Below, one piece after another: positions 47,301 to 57,900 of a stretch of 58,951 bases of DNA. Location of the stretch: assembly GCA_014084085.1 (NCBI GenBank), contig NPFB01000095.1, positions 85,677 to 144,627 on the forward strand, given 5' to 3'. This DNA is from Hondaea fermentalgiana. Taxonomy: Eukaryota > Sar > Bigyra > Thraustochytrida > Thraustochytriidae. Positions within the stretch are counted from its first letter, which is position 1. Every line of letters starts with the position of its first letter. The notes under the pieces are model-generated. The model made no database searches. It was not told the origin of the DNA and saw only the letters and a program-made list of their open reading frames with translations. Both the position numbers and the translations under genes were made by a program.

Positions 47301-48588
47301 GGCTGCCGATCGCGCATCGCGCGAGACGCGCCGGATTGCGAACAGCAACATGTCGCCGCTCCTCTCCAATGCGGCAGAGGCAACGCGAGGTCGCGACGTG
47401 GTCGCAGTCATGGAGACGGGTCCCTTTTTTGAGGCTCGCCACCGTCTTGCCTCGGACGAGTACGCGCGCGCTAACTTCGTCGCAGGTTCCATCATCAATT
47501 GGAGCCAACTGATTTCGCACTATCTCTCATTCACCATCGCGGTCTTTTCCACCCTCATGTTGGTCGTGCTGCGCGATGTTTTCGGTGGCTCGGACCTTTT
47601 GGCTCTCGTGATTGTCTACTGCGTTAATCTTCCATACTTTGCGGCCATGCTGTCCCAAATCACGATTCGCATGAACAGCTACTTTACCTCGTACGAGCGG
47701 CTTCTCGAGTATGAGACCCTCGAAGAGGAAGAGTCTGTGGAAGAAGCTGCCGTGCAGCATCAGCCGGGGCTGGACCCCAAGCCGCCTGCTTCCGTGTGGC
47801 CGACAAGTGGCGCGATCGAATTCCGTGACGTGCAGCTGCGCTACCGACCCACTGCGCCACTCGTGCTCAAGGGCGTTTCTTTTACCGTCCAAGGCGGCGA
47901 GTCGCTCGGCATTTGCGGCAAGACGGGCGCAGGCAAGAGTTCGACGATTTCGTGTCTGTTTCGCTTGCGTCCCATTTCGGGGGGTGCCGTCATGGTCGAT
48001 GGGCGGGATGTAGGCACGGTGGACCTGAACGTGTTGCGCAGCCGCATTACGATCATTCCTCAGGATCCGGTGCTCATTTCGGGCACGCTTGCGACCAATT
48101 TGGACCCCTTTGGTGAGGTCGGCGATGCGGAGATGCTCGAGGCCTTGCAGATTGTTGGTCTTGGTCAGCGCGTCTCGCTCGATGACCCCGTCGAGGCTTC
48201 GGGCCGTAACTGGTCGGCTGGCGAGCGCCAGTTGATCTGCTTTGCGCGTGCGCTTCTTCGGCCGAACAAGGTGCTTGTGCTCGACGAGCCAAGTTCTGCC
48301 ATCGACTTGAACACGGACGACGCGATACACGAGATGGTCCGTGAACAGTTCTACCGACGCCGGCGATGCTCTGTGCTCTGCATCGCGCACCGTTTGCAGA
48401 CGATCGCAACCTATGACAAGATTGCTGTGATGCAGGATGGTCGTGTGCTCGAGATTGGTTCGCCGACAAGCCTTCTCAACGACGCAACCTCGGAGCTGCA
48501 CTCCATGGTCGAGTCCTTGGGCCCTGCGTCGCGGCAGCACATCAACGACCTCGCTGCGCGGGCCGAGGAGGAGAAGAAGACCCAGTGA
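44386..48588 (+). CDS. ABCC (MRP)-type ABC transporter, copy 1 of 3
   Basis: 1400 residues from the ATG at 44386, single exon, organised TMD1-NBD1-TMD2-NBD2 with 12 predicted membrane helices and no TMD0, like short MRPs. After a disordered start comes the array-specific motif AADEAMLGNSIDFGEWADAR, then the ABCC entry motif KEDLPGLNPDY. NBD1: Walker A GGVGEGKST (~516-524), signature LSGGQQAR (~611), Walker B LLCFDDILAAVD. NBD2: Walker A GKTGAGKSS (~1178), signature SAGERQ (~1277), Walker B VLVLDEPSSAID, switch CIAHRLQTIATYDKI. As usual for ABCC, NBD1 has Asp where NBD2 has the catalytic Glu; in addition the NBD1 switch position is Asn (AMNQLALLPRV, ~670), so NBD1 should be a degenerate ATPase site. 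Expected to export organic anions or glutathione conjugates from the cytosol across plasma or vacuolar membrane; substrate unknown. Confidence 0.93.
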   Translation: MALAGDEGDGGGGGGPKSFRLAAEEEQPGAPGLEELEAGHVRAEVAPEAKMTSAELEAADEAMLGNSIDFGEWADARKSRELGAKRTPKDTSVFGRAFLTWMYGLVFKGFRKPLQKEDLPGLNPDYLSSKLYMQFQEHFNADPTAKHAFQRALLRIPKVRHTLILGSILSATQGVLATVGRPLILKIIVEAVENDVNTVDSIILIIKFAAIVGIEGWAGVLGRQLLAEEFGTQFQICASSAVYSKMLRVDTQRQYEDQASESSLIGNDVVRAYENLRIAAQLPMAVSSVIGGVVVLILLIGKSALVGIGIMLAILCLNVLMGKITHSIEQKNLRFADERLSILTAVVEGIRAVKLFGWEEKYRKKINDIRDEECTHIRNYRLAHVTSIASGRASPVLSAMATLVFYAIGRDSVDLADAYAAVSVFQALRLGLIFVPLCMTAFLAVDVTIKRLNIYFRRPDKADRVFLPMPEPGSQDPVVQVERCSLGWIADGKDDSAVLRDVAFSVQPGEIVAIVGGVGEGKSTLLASVAQAIAPLSRSEGRAPIRTVRSVGFAPQKPFVVCGTLKQNVLLGRPFDQVRFDRALFASGMHADIAALPGGIYTEVGERGTTLSGGQQARMAVARSLYAEPTLLCFDDILAAVDAKMCAHMFEHAILKQVQEQNRACVVAMNQLALLPRVSRILYISEGTVSASGTYNELLESCPAFADFVECTKLLQEESVEDTALAQGGNEPEESPARSASNSHVEEASEVIRESSKLYDGFAARLEDSRLNDDEESLVSKTGKKGTILGTEQLTRGKVNKDVYFSYFKAIGPFFMLLSLTICLSGYVMMAVNDYWLTRWAEAMEDPNETRGNAFFAGVYVALSLGFGSFIMTTSWMLCFGGVRASRTLHHTMLRRLLRAPLEWFEGTSTGRIMSRFSGDLSKVDMMLSLIVDNATQILATLLVQLGVICYAVPIAAVVIVVVAVLFSVAVVAADRASRETRRIANSNMSPLLSNAAEATRGRDVVAVMETGPFFEARHRLASDEYARANFVAGSIINWSQLISHYLSFTIAVFSTLMLVVLRDVFGGSDLLALVIVYCVNLPYFAAMLSQITIRMNSYFTSYERLLEYETLEEEESVEEAAVQHQPGLDPKPPASVWPTSGAIEFRDVQLRYRPTAPLVLKGVSFTVQGGESLGICGKTGAGKSSTISCLFRLRPISGGAVMVDGRDVGTVDLNVLRSRITIIPQDPVLISGTLATNLDPFGEVGDAEMLEALQIVGLGQRVSLDDPVEASGRNWSAGERQLICFARALLRPNKVLVLDEPSSAIDLNTDDAIHEMVREQFYRRRRCSVLCIAHRLQTIATYDKIAVMQDGRVLEIGSPTSLLNDATSELHSMVESLGPASRQHINDLAARAEEEKKTQ

Positions 48589-50095
48589 TTGTCGAGATCT
48601 CCGCCGCGCCAGCTAGCTCTCCCTCCCTCCCTACCTCTACTTTGTATGTCAGTATAACTTATCTGTACTACGTATGCGCCTCTTGCGGACACGACGATTT
48701 CACGAGTCTTGGCGATCCAGGTTTCGACCTTCGATGCAACACCTGTCCCGGGTTGATCTTGGGCTTGCGCCATCATCGGTCGCGGTCTGCGCACCCGCTG
48801 ATTGACTGACTAACAGTAGCTAAGTGAGTGACAAAGAGAGGAGCGGAGTTGAGAGGAAGTCTTGCTTGGTCCGTGCAGCCCTTGATCCAACCCTGGGCCG
48901 CGCCACTCACCGACGACTGAAACGACCGACACATCCTGGCGCCTTTGCGCGAGCGAGGTTGGTCGACCGCCGTCACGCGTGCCCTGAAGCGAGCATCCAT
49001 GCGTGCCGCCCATCCGTCCTCGCATGTATGCATGCACCATGGATAGCTTACACGTCTAGACGCACCCTGTACAACCCAACCCGCCGGGACTCGCGGCGCA
49101 CCGAGGTCGACCCAACACGAGCGCGTCTTCATCATCCATCATAATGTGCATGCATGCATCCGTGCATCTGCGCGCCGAATTCCTTCTTCCCGTGCTCGCG
49201 CGAGGCGAACCGCCGCGGCGCGACCCCGGTCCGGTCCGCGCTCGCTGCCTCGCTCGCTATCTCGCAGCCTCGCTCCTCCGAGCCGGTCTTGGTGCGCTCG
49301 CTCGCCCAGCGTCGCGGCGCACGCCGTCCGTCCTTTAGTCTTCAACTCCGCGCCCTCCGCCGCGGCCGTCGCCGCCGGCGCTGCTTTGCATCTGCACTGC
49401 GCCTGCGCCTGCGCCTGCGTCCTGCAGTTACGAGTCCACGGCCCTGCCAAGACCATCCATCTCGCCCGTCATCTCGATCGGTGCCTCGTTCGATCTCCAT
49501 CCCCGGGTTCATCACCGTCGAGGTCCTCCTCATCTTGCCCTCATCAGCATCTTGCTCCGTAACCCGTCTTGTTCATCGTGTCGCTCAGCATCTCGCTCAG
49601 CATCTCGCCCCTCACCTCGTCCGCAATCTTATCTTCTCCTTCCCCATCATCGTGCTCCTCCTCGTCTGCCACCGCCTCGCGCCCTCGGTCCTCCATCTCG
49701 CCTTCCGGCCGCCTCCGTCCAGCCAGCGCATCCACGCCGCGCGCATCCGTCGCATCTGCATCAGCATCAGCGCATCCGCATCCATCGCATCCGCATCCGG
49801 CGTCCGTCTTCTGCTCTGCTGCTCTGCTCTGCTGCTTCCTCCCTCGCCTCTCGCGCCGCGGCGGGTCCGGATCGCCGAGGTGCTCTCGAGGGCGCACGGA
49901 GCGGGCGAGAGCATCCGCCGTTGGAGCATTGGAGCTGCGCCGGATCGAGCCGCGCACGCCGCGCCGAGAGCGGCAGAACCGAATGCCGGGAAGCCCGCCG
50001 GGGCCCAGCACGAGCGCATCGACGAGCGCATCGACGAGCACATCGACGACGGGGACGGCGACGGAATCGAGGAGGAGGAGGAGGAGGTCGGGCCG
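48589..50095. other. Spacer between ABCC copies 1 and 2 (1,507 bp)
   Basis: The left half is mixed-composition sequence; the right half (49150-50095) is GC-rich with CATCTCGCT (about 49575-49610) and CATCCG repeats (about 49730-49800). The frame of copy 2 is open through the right half. No RNA gene recognised. Confidence 0.45.
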
Positions 50096-53000
50096 ATGAC
50101 GGGCGCGGAAAAGTCGCCGCCGGGGGCGAAGGCGGGGCCGGCGCCGCGGGCGGAGGAGAGGCCCGAGGTGGAGATCCGCGTGGAGGCGGAGTCGGGAGCG
50201 GTGGCGCCGGAGATGAAGGTGACGGCGGCAGAGCTGGCGGCGGCAGACGAGGCCATGCTGGGCAACAGCGTCGACGTCGGCGAGTGGGCCGACGCGCGCA
50301 AGTCGAGGGCCAAGGGCGCCGAACACACATTCAAGGACACCAGCGTGCTGGGGAGGGCCTTTCTGACCTGGATGTACGGCATCGTCTTCAAGGGATTCAA
50401 GAAACCCCTGCGCAAAGATGATCTCCCCGGTCTCAACCCGGACTACATCTCCTCGTCGCTGTACCTCGAGTTCCAGGAGCACTTCAACACAGACCCAACG
50501 GCCAAGCACGCCTTCCAGCGCGCCTTGCTCCGCATTCCCAGAGTGCGCAACACGCTGATACTCGGAACCCTCATTTCCGTCATGCAAGGAATTCTGTCCA
50601 CCGTAGCCAAGCCCTTGATCCTCAAGGTCATCGTTGACGCGGTCGCAGAAGACGTCTCTACCCCGGACGCGATCGTGCTCATCGTCTACTTTGCTCTTAT
50701 TGTCGGCGCCGAGGGCTGGGCCGGCGTGATGGCCCGGCAGTTGCTTGCCGAGGAGTTCGGCACCATGTTCCATATCTGCGCCAGCTCCGCGGTGTACGGC
50801 AAGATGCTCCGCGTCGATACGCAGCGCCAGTACGAGGACCAGTCCTCGGAGTCGAGCCTCATTGGCAACGACATCGTTCGCGCCTACGAAAATCTGCGTT
50901 TCGCAGCCAAGTTCCCCATGGCCATCGCAGGCGTTATTGGCGGCGTCGCAGTCCTCCTGGTTTTGATCGGTACGAGCGCACTCGTCGGCATCGCCATCAT
51001 GCTGGGCATCATGGCACTGAACATGCTCTTGGGCAAGCTCATCCATATGATCGAAGAGAAGAACCTCATGTACGCGGACGAGCGCCTTTCCATGCTCAAC
51101 ACGGTCGTGGAAGGCATTCGCGCCGTCAAGCTCTTTGGCTGGGAGGAAAAGTATCGCAAGAAGATCAGCGACGTTCGCGACAGCGAGTGCGTCTACATTC
51201 GCAACTTTCGCATCGCGCAGGTTACCTCCATTGCCTCTGCTCGAGCAAGCCCGGTGCTCGCGTCAATGGCGACCATGATCTTTTACGTCTTTGCCAAAGG
51301 CTCTGTCGACCTGGCCGACGCGTACGCTGCAATCAGCGTCTTTCAGGCCCTCCGTCTCGGGCTCATCTCCGTGCCGCTTGGATTCACGTCGCTCATGGCC
51401 TTTGATGTCACGCTCAAACGTCTCAACGTTTACTTTCGACGCCCGGACAAGGCCGAACGCGTGTTCCTGCCCACGCCCGGCCCAGAGTCGACGGCCCCGA
51501 TCGTCGAGGTCAAGCAATGCTCGCTGGGCTGGGTCTCGAGTTCTAGCAACGAGAGCGCTGTGCTCCGGGATGTCGCCTTTACAGTGCAGCCTGGCGAGAT
51601 TGTCGCCATTGTCGGTGGTGTCGGTGAGGGCAAGTCCACTTTGCTTTCGAGCGTTGCGCAAGCGATCGCACCGTTGACGACTCCTGGCGAAAGCACGCCG
51701 ATTCGCACGGTCAAGAGTGTGGGCTATGCACCACAGAAGCCGTTCGTCGTGTGCGGCACGCTCAAGCAAAACGTGCTCCTGGGTCGACCCTTTGACCAGC
51801 TTCGCTTCGATCGCGCGCTCTTCGCTAGCGGCTTGCAAGCCGACATTCCCGGACTTCCCGGAGGCATTTACACGGAAATTGGCGAGCGTGGGACAACGCT
51901 TTCCGGAGGTCAGCAAGCCCGCATGGCCGTCGCGCGCAGTTTGTACGCGGAACCGACGTTACTGTGCTTTGACGACATTCTCGCAGCCGTCGACGCGAAA
52001 ATGTGCGCGCATATGTTCGAGCACGCCATTCTGCGCCAAGTCCAGGACCAGAACCGCGCGTGCGTCGTTGCCATGAACCAACTCGCTTTACTTCCGCGCG
52101 TGAGTCGCATCTTGTACATTTCCAATGGAACGGTGTCTGCGATCGGCACGTACGATGAACTCCTCGAGTCAAGCGCCGCGTTTGCAGACTTTGTCGAGTG
52201 CACGAAGCTCTTGCAAGAGGAAACCGAGGAGGACGCTGCGATTGTGCAGAGCGCCCCCTCAACTGCAGAAGACACGCTCCGCAAGCCTCTGCAAGAGGCC
52301 GAGGACGCGATTCGTGCGAGCAGTCAGCTGTATGATGGATTTGATGCGCGGGTCGAGTCAGCCCCTCCGAGTGACGATCCCAATGATGATGATGATGATG
52401 TGGTCGCAAAGGGCGGCAAGGGATCTCTTCTTCGCACGGAAGAGCTGACACGAGGTAGGGTCGATATGGGCGTGTATTTTTCGTACTTTCGGGCCATTGG
52501 CCTCGGGTACCTGACCGTCGCCCAACTGATTGGCACGGGCGGCTACGTGATGATGGCAGTGAATGACGCGTGGCTGACGCGCTGGGCTGAGGCACTCGAA
52601 GACCCGGACAACACACAAAGCAATGCGTTCTACGCGGGCATTTATGCTGCGCTCGGTATTGGTTTCGGTAGCTTTATCATGATTGCCTCGTGGATGATGA
52701 GCTTTGGCGGCGTGCGCGCCTCGCGCCGGCTGCACCACACGATGCTTGGTCGCCTCGTGAGTGCGCCTCTTTCGTGGTTCGAAGGAACCTCGACGGGACG
52801 CATCATGTCTCGCTTCAGCGGCGATCTTTCCAAGGTGGACAACATGCTCAGTCTCGTGGTGGACAGCACCATTCAGCAAACGGTTGGCCTGATTGTGCAG
52901 CTGGGCGTCATTTGTTATTCTGTCCCAATTGCTGCCGTCATTGTGGTTGCCATGGCCGTGATCTTTTATTTCGCAACGCTTGCATCGGACCGGACGTCGC

Positions 53001-54271
53001 GAGAGTCGCGCCGCATTGCTAACAGCAGCATGTCGCCTCTGCTTTCCAACGCCACGGAGGCCACGCGTGGTCGCGATGTGGCAGCGGTGATGGAGACTGG
53101 GCCCTTTTTCGAGGCTCGCCATCGTCTTGCATCCGACGAGTATGCTCGCGCCAACTACGTTGCTGGCTCGATTATCAACTGGAGCCAGCTTGTGACGCAT
53201 TACATGTCTTTCACGATTGCGGTTTTTGCCACATTGATTCTGGTGGTCTTGCGCGACAGCTTTGGCGATTCGGATTTGCTGGCGCTCGTCATTGCCTACT
53301 GCGTCAATCTTCCTTACTTTGCGTCTATTCTCGCGCAAAACATCATTCGCATGAACAGCTTCTTTACGTCTTATGAGCGTTTGATCGAGTACGAAACGCT
53401 CGAGGAAGAGGACGCGGTCGACAAGACTCTCGCAGACCTCGACCCCAAACCTCCAGCTTCTGAATGGCCCTCCAAGGGCGCCATCGAGTTCCGTGATGTC
53501 CAGCTGCGCTACCGCCCGAACGCGCCGCTCGTGCTCAAGGGCGTCACCTTTACCGTCCAAGGCGGTGAGTCGCTCGGCATTTGCGGCAGAACAGGCGCTG
53601 GCAAGAGCTCGACGATTTCATGCCTCTTTCGCCTCCGGCCCATTTCAGGCGGCGCTGTCATGGTCGACGGTCGTGACATCAGTACAGTTGATCTGACCGT
53701 TCTGCGGAGTCGCATCACCATCATTCCGCAAGACCCCGTTTTGATTTCGGGCACCCTCGCGACAAATCTCGATCCTTTTGGCGAGACCGACGACGAGGCC
53801 ATGCGCGAAGCGTTGCGCATTGTCGGTCTCGGCGAGAGCATTTCCCTCGAAGATCCGGTCGAGGCCTCGGGTCGCAACTGGTCGGCTGGCGAGCGTCAGC
53901 TGATTTGCTTTGCGCGTGCACTTTTGCGTCCGAACAAGGTGCTCGTTCTTGACGAACCAAGCTCGGCCATCGACTTGAACACTGACGACGCCATTCATGA
54001 GATGGTCCGCGAGCAGTTTTACCGGCGTCGGCGTTGCTCTGTGTTGTGCATTGCACATCGCTTGCAGACGATCGCGACGTACGACAAGATTGCTGTCATG
54101 CAAGATGGCCGTGTTCTCGAGATGGGTTCACCGACAAGTCTTCTTGGCGACGCAAGCTCAGAGCTGCACTCGATGGTCGAGTCGCTGGGCCCTGCTTCGC
54201 GCCAGCACATCAACGACCTTGCCGCCCGCGCAGAAGCCGAAAAGACGGAGATGCTCTCGCGACAAACTTAG
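50096..54271 (+). CDS. ABCC (MRP)-type ABC transporter, copy 2 of 3
   Basis: 1391 residues from the ATG at 50096 (MTGAEKSPPGAK). The frame stays open to another ATG at 49154, and the last ~25 codons before 50096 encode an acidic stretch, so a longer N-terminus is possible. Same architecture as its neighbours: AADEAMLGNSVDVGEWADAR, KDDLPGLNPDY, twelve membrane helices, NBD1 Walker A GGVGEGKST (~507), LSGGQQAR, LLCFDDILAAVD, Asn at the NBD1 switch, NBD2 GRTGAGKSS, SAGERQ and VLVLDEPSSAID. The linker between NBD1 and TMD2 has an Asp run (NDDDDDVV). In TMD1 it departs from copies 1 and 3 (NFRIAQVTSIASARASPVLA against NYRLAHVTSIASGRASPVLS), while its NBD2 DNA is almost identical to copy 3. Ends TEMLSRQT, TAG at 54269-54271. 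Confidence 0.92.
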   Translation: MTGAEKSPPGAKAGPAPRAEERPEVEIRVEAESGAVAPEMKVTAAELAAADEAMLGNSVDVGEWADARKSRAKGAEHTFKDTSVLGRAFLTWMYGIVFKGFKKPLRKDDLPGLNPDYISSSLYLEFQEHFNTDPTAKHAFQRALLRIPRVRNTLILGTLISVMQGILSTVAKPLILKVIVDAVAEDVSTPDAIVLIVYFALIVGAEGWAGVMARQLLAEEFGTMFHICASSAVYGKMLRVDTQRQYEDQSSESSLIGNDIVRAYENLRFAAKFPMAIAGVIGGVAVLLVLIGTSALVGIAIMLGIMALNMLLGKLIHMIEEKNLMYADERLSMLNTVVEGIRAVKLFGWEEKYRKKISDVRDSECVYIRNFRIAQVTSIASARASPVLASMATMIFYVFAKGSVDLADAYAAISVFQALRLGLISVPLGFTSLMAFDVTLKRLNVYFRRPDKAERVFLPTPGPESTAPIVEVKQCSLGWVSSSSNESAVLRDVAFTVQPGEIVAIVGGVGEGKSTLLSSVAQAIAPLTTPGESTPIRTVKSVGYAPQKPFVVCGTLKQNVLLGRPFDQLRFDRALFASGLQADIPGLPGGIYTEIGERGTTLSGGQQARMAVARSLYAEPTLLCFDDILAAVDAKMCAHMFEHAILRQVQDQNRACVVAMNQLALLPRVSRILYISNGTVSAIGTYDELLESSAAFADFVECTKLLQEETEEDAAIVQSAPSTAEDTLRKPLQEAEDAIRASSQLYDGFDARVESAPPSDDPNDDDDDVVAKGGKGSLLRTEELTRGRVDMGVYFSYFRAIGLGYLTVAQLIGTGGYVMMAVNDAWLTRWAEALEDPDNTQSNAFYAGIYAALGIGFGSFIMIASWMMSFGGVRASRRLHHTMLGRLVSAPLSWFEGTSTGRIMSRFSGDLSKVDNMLSLVVDSTIQQTVGLIVQLGVICYSVPIAAVIVVAMAVIFYFATLASDRTSRESRRIANSSMSPLLSNATEATRGRDVAAVMETGPFFEARHRLASDEYARANYVAGSIINWSQLVTHYMSFTIAVFATLILVVLRDSFGDSDLLALVIAYCVNLPYFASILAQNIIRMNSFFTSYERLIEYETLEEEDAVDKTLADLDPKPPASEWPSKGAIEFRDVQLRYRPNAPLVLKGVTFTVQGGESLGICGRTGAGKSSTISCLFRLRPISGGAVMVDGRDISTVDLTVLRSRITIIPQDPVLISGTLATNLDPFGETDDEAMREALRIVGLGESISLEDPVEASGRNWSAGERQLICFARALLRPNKVLVLDEPSSAIDLNTDDAIHEMVREQFYRRRRCSVLCIAHRLQTIATYDKIAVMQDGRVLEMGSPTSLLGDASSELHSMVESLGPASRQHINDLAARAEAEKTEMLSRQT
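53465..54108 (+). other. NBD2 tract nearly identical to copy 3 (58308-58951)
   Basis: Offset 4,843 bp. In the last 338 bp (53771-54108 against 58614-58951) I count only two differences, both silent third positions. The preceding ~300 bp are patchier but still far closer than the rest of the two genes. Confidence 0.85.
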
Positions 54272-54935
54272 GTTGCCTCACATGGTAAAACCATACGCTT
54301 TATTTTTATAAATTTAGTCAACATACCTGTTCACTGTCAGTCCGCACGGCGCTCGCCAGACTCTTGCACACGTCCACCGCGACCCAGCTTGTATGCACGC
54401 GCGCCGACTTGTTCATCACCCACCACTTTTCCCACAACATCGAGATGGTTCACCCTCATTCTCCCCCTCACCAATCCATTTTCTCGGTGCCATTGCCAAT
54501 CTCCATTCCTGGGTCGGCCGCTGAAAGCTGTTCGCCGCAGCTGCTGCTGCAGCTGCTGGTCCCTCACTCCCCTGCTGCGATCGAGTTCGATGCTTCGCGT
54601 TACGAGCACCCTCGTCGCGTCCTCGGCCCCCGGCGCCATTCCAGCAACTGCTGGGCGACGAGGTCGACGCTCTGCGGCGCATTCGCTGCGTTGGCGCGTG
54701 CGTCTGCGGTGCATCCGCGGCGTTCCCGGCGCGAGGTTGTGGGGGCCGGGCTGTCTGACGTGAAGCAGCGGCCAATCGTAGCCCCGGGATGCCGGACCGG
54801 GGTCATCTCAGGGTGCACCAAGGAAAAGTCGAGGCGAAGTTACGTGCTGGATGCGACCGTGGACACGCGCGCGAGGAGCAGTCAGGAATCGCGGGAGGAG
54901 ACGCGCGGAGACGCACAGCAGGCGGCGCGGCGAGC
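54272..54935. other. Spacer between ABCC copies 2 and 3 (664 bp)
   Basis: Starts with an AT-rich 3' flank (TTTATTTTTATAAATTTAG near 54299-54317), then mixed and finally GC-rich sequence. No gene or RNA seen. Confidence 0.45.
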
Positions 54936-57900
54936 ATGGCGGGCGCGGCGAGCGCGGCGGGCGCCGGCGCCGCCTCGGAGAGCGTGGAGATCGAGGTGCG
55001 CGGCGCCGCGGCGGTGGCGCCGGAGATGACGATGATGGGGACGGACCGCGAGAGCGCGGGAGACCTCGCCGCCGCAGACGAGGCCATGCTGGGCAACAGC
55101 GTGGACGTGGGCGAGTGGGCGGACGCGCGCGCCTCGAGGGCCAAGGGTGCCGAGAAGACCCCGAAGAACACGAGCATCGTGGGCAGAGCCTTTCTCACGT
55201 GGATGTATGGGCTCATCTTCAAGGGCTTCCGGAAGCCCCTGCAAAAGGACGACCTCCCAGGTCTCAACCCGGACTACCTGTCGTCGACATTGTACCTACA
55301 GTTCCAGGAACACTTTAATACGGACCCGACGGCCAAGCACGCCTTTCAGCGCGCCTTGCTCAGCATCCCCAAGGTTCGCCTAACCCTCGCGATCGGCACC
55401 TTGTTGGCGATCACGCAGGGCATTCTTGCAACGGTCGGAAGGCCGCTCATTCTCAAAGCAATTGTAGATGCCGTTGACAGCGATGTCAGCACCGTAGATG
55501 CCATCATCCTCGTCGTTTACTTTGCAATTGTGGTCGGGAGCGAAGGCTGGGCCGGTGTCATGGGCCGACAACTACTTGCCGAAGAATTCGGCACCCAATT
55601 TCAGATTTGCGCCAGCTCCGCAGTCTACAGCAAGATGCTTCGTGTCGACACCCAGCGTCAGCACGACGACCAGGCCTCGGAGTCAAGTCTCATTGGCAAC
55701 GATATTGTGCGCGCCTACGAGAACCTGCGACTTGCAGCGCAGTTTCCCATGGCTATCGCAGGCGTCTCGGGTGGCATCTGCGTGCTCGTCGTCTTGCTCG
55801 GCGAGAGCGCACTCGTGGGCATTGGCATCATGCTCGGCATCATGCTACTCAATGTCCTTTTGGGCAAGCTCATTCACGCCATCGAGCAAAAGAGTCTCAA
55901 CTTTGCTGACGAGCGACTCTCAATGCTCACTGCTGTTGTTGAAGGCATTCGCGCTGTCAAACTTTTCGGCTGGGAGGAAAAGTACCGCGAAAAGATCAAC
56001 AAGATTCGCGACGAGGAATGCAACCATATTCGAAACTACCGCCTCGCGCATGTCACATCGATCGCCTCCGGACGCGCCAGCCCTGTGCTCTCGGCCATGG
56101 CCACGCTCGTTTTTTATGCTCTTTCGAGAGGCTCCGTCGACATCGCCGACGCCTACGCTGCCGTAAGCGTCTTCCAGGCGCTACGCCTTGGACTCATTTA
56201 CGTCCCGCTTGGCTTTACCTCTCTCATGGCGTTTGACGTCACGCTCACGCGACTCAACATTTACTTTCGGCGCCCCGACAAGGCTCCCCGCGTGTTTTTG
56301 CCCGACCCAGAACCTGGTAGTTTGGCCCCTCTCGCTGTGGTGGAGCCGTGCTCGCTCGGATGGGTTGCCGACGACGCGGCCGACACAGCCGTCCTGCGCA
56401 ACGTCTCCTTTACTGTGCAGCCGGGCGAGATTATTGCGATTGTGGGCGGCGTCGGCGAAGGCAAGTCAACGCTTCTCGCAAGCGTCGCACAGGCCATTGC
56501 GCCGTTGTCATGGACGGGAAGTCGCGCGCCGATCCGCACTGCCAAAAGTGTAGGGTTTGCGCCGCAAAAGCCTTTTGTGGTTTGCGGCACACTCAAGCAA
56601 AACGTTCTGTTGGGTCGACCCTTTGATCAAACCCGTTTCGATCAGGCGCTTTTTGCCAGTGGTCTCCACGCTGACGTTCCGAACCTCGCGGATGGCATCT
56701 ACACAGAAGTTGGCGAGCGCGGCACCACCTTGTCCGGTGGACAGCAGGCTCGTATGGCTGTGGCCCGGAGTCTGTACGCCGAGCCGAAGCTGCTCTGTTT
56801 TGACGACATTCTCGCTGCCGTGGATGCCAAAATGTGCGCGCATATGTTTGAGCACGCCATTCTGCGCCAAGTCGCAGACTGTGACCGGGCGTGCGTGGTT
56901 GCCATGAACCAGCTCGCCTTGCTGCCTCGCGTGAGTCGAATCGTGTACATTTCCGAGGGCACTGTCGCAGCGGTCGGAACCTATGACGAGCTGCTCGAGT
57001 CGTGTGCGACATTTGCAGACTTTGTTGAGTGCACCAAGTTGTTGCAAGAAGAGACCGAAGAAGATGCGGCCATCGTGCAGGGTGGCGCGTCGACGCCTCC
57101 GGAAGAGTCGATGCATTGCACGTTGGACCCTGCGGACCAAGTAGAAGAGGTTGTTCGTGAAAGCAGCAAACTATACGATGGCTGCGACGCGCGACTAGAC
57201 TCTTCACCGGAAGACTTTGATCCCAGCTTTCAGAAAAAGGGTGGCGAGAAAGGCACGCTTCTTGGCACGGAAAAGCTCACTCGAGGAAAAGTTAACGCGA
57301 GCGTCTATGTGTCGTACATCAAGTCATTTGGCGTGCTTTTCATGCTCCTCTCCATGACCATGTGTCTATGTGGGTACGTTTTGATGGCTGTGAATGACTA
57401 TTGGCTCATTCGCTGGGCCGAGGGCATGCAGGATCCGAACGACACTCATGGCAACACCTTTTACGCTGGTGTATATGCGGCGCTGAGCCTTGGTTTTGGC
57501 ACTTTTATCATGGTCACTTCTTGGATGATGAGCTTTGGTGGCGTGCGTGCCTCGCGCAGCCTGCACCACTCCATGCTGGGGCGTCTTTTGCGCGCCCCGC
57601 TCGAGTGGTTCGAGGGAACGTCCTCGGGTCGCATTTTGTCACGTTTCAGCGGTGATCTCTCCAAGGTGGATCTGATTTTGAGCTTGATGATGGACAACAC
57701 GATCCAGCAAGGCTCTGCGGTTCTTGTCCAGCTTGGAGTCATTTGCTATGCGGTGCCAATCGCAGCTGCACTCGTGGTCGTTGTCGGCGTGGTCTTTTCG
57801 TGCGCGATCGTTGCTGCGGACCGCACCTCGCGTGAGACGCGCCGCATTTCCAACAGCAACATGTCACCCCTGCTTTCCAATGCCTCGGAAGCGACCCGTG

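Noticed and set aside
49154..50095. In-frame N-terminal extension of ABCC copy 2 with an ATG at 49154
   Set aside because: No counterpart in copies 1 and 3 and dominated by CATCTCG/CATCCG repeats; the final acidic part remains possible, so it is noted in the gene entry.
49544..51046. 500-codon minus-strand open frame opposite ABCC copy 2
   Set aside because: Antisense shadow of a GC-rich coding frame; no domain. The same holds for 47527-48540 and 52358-53560.
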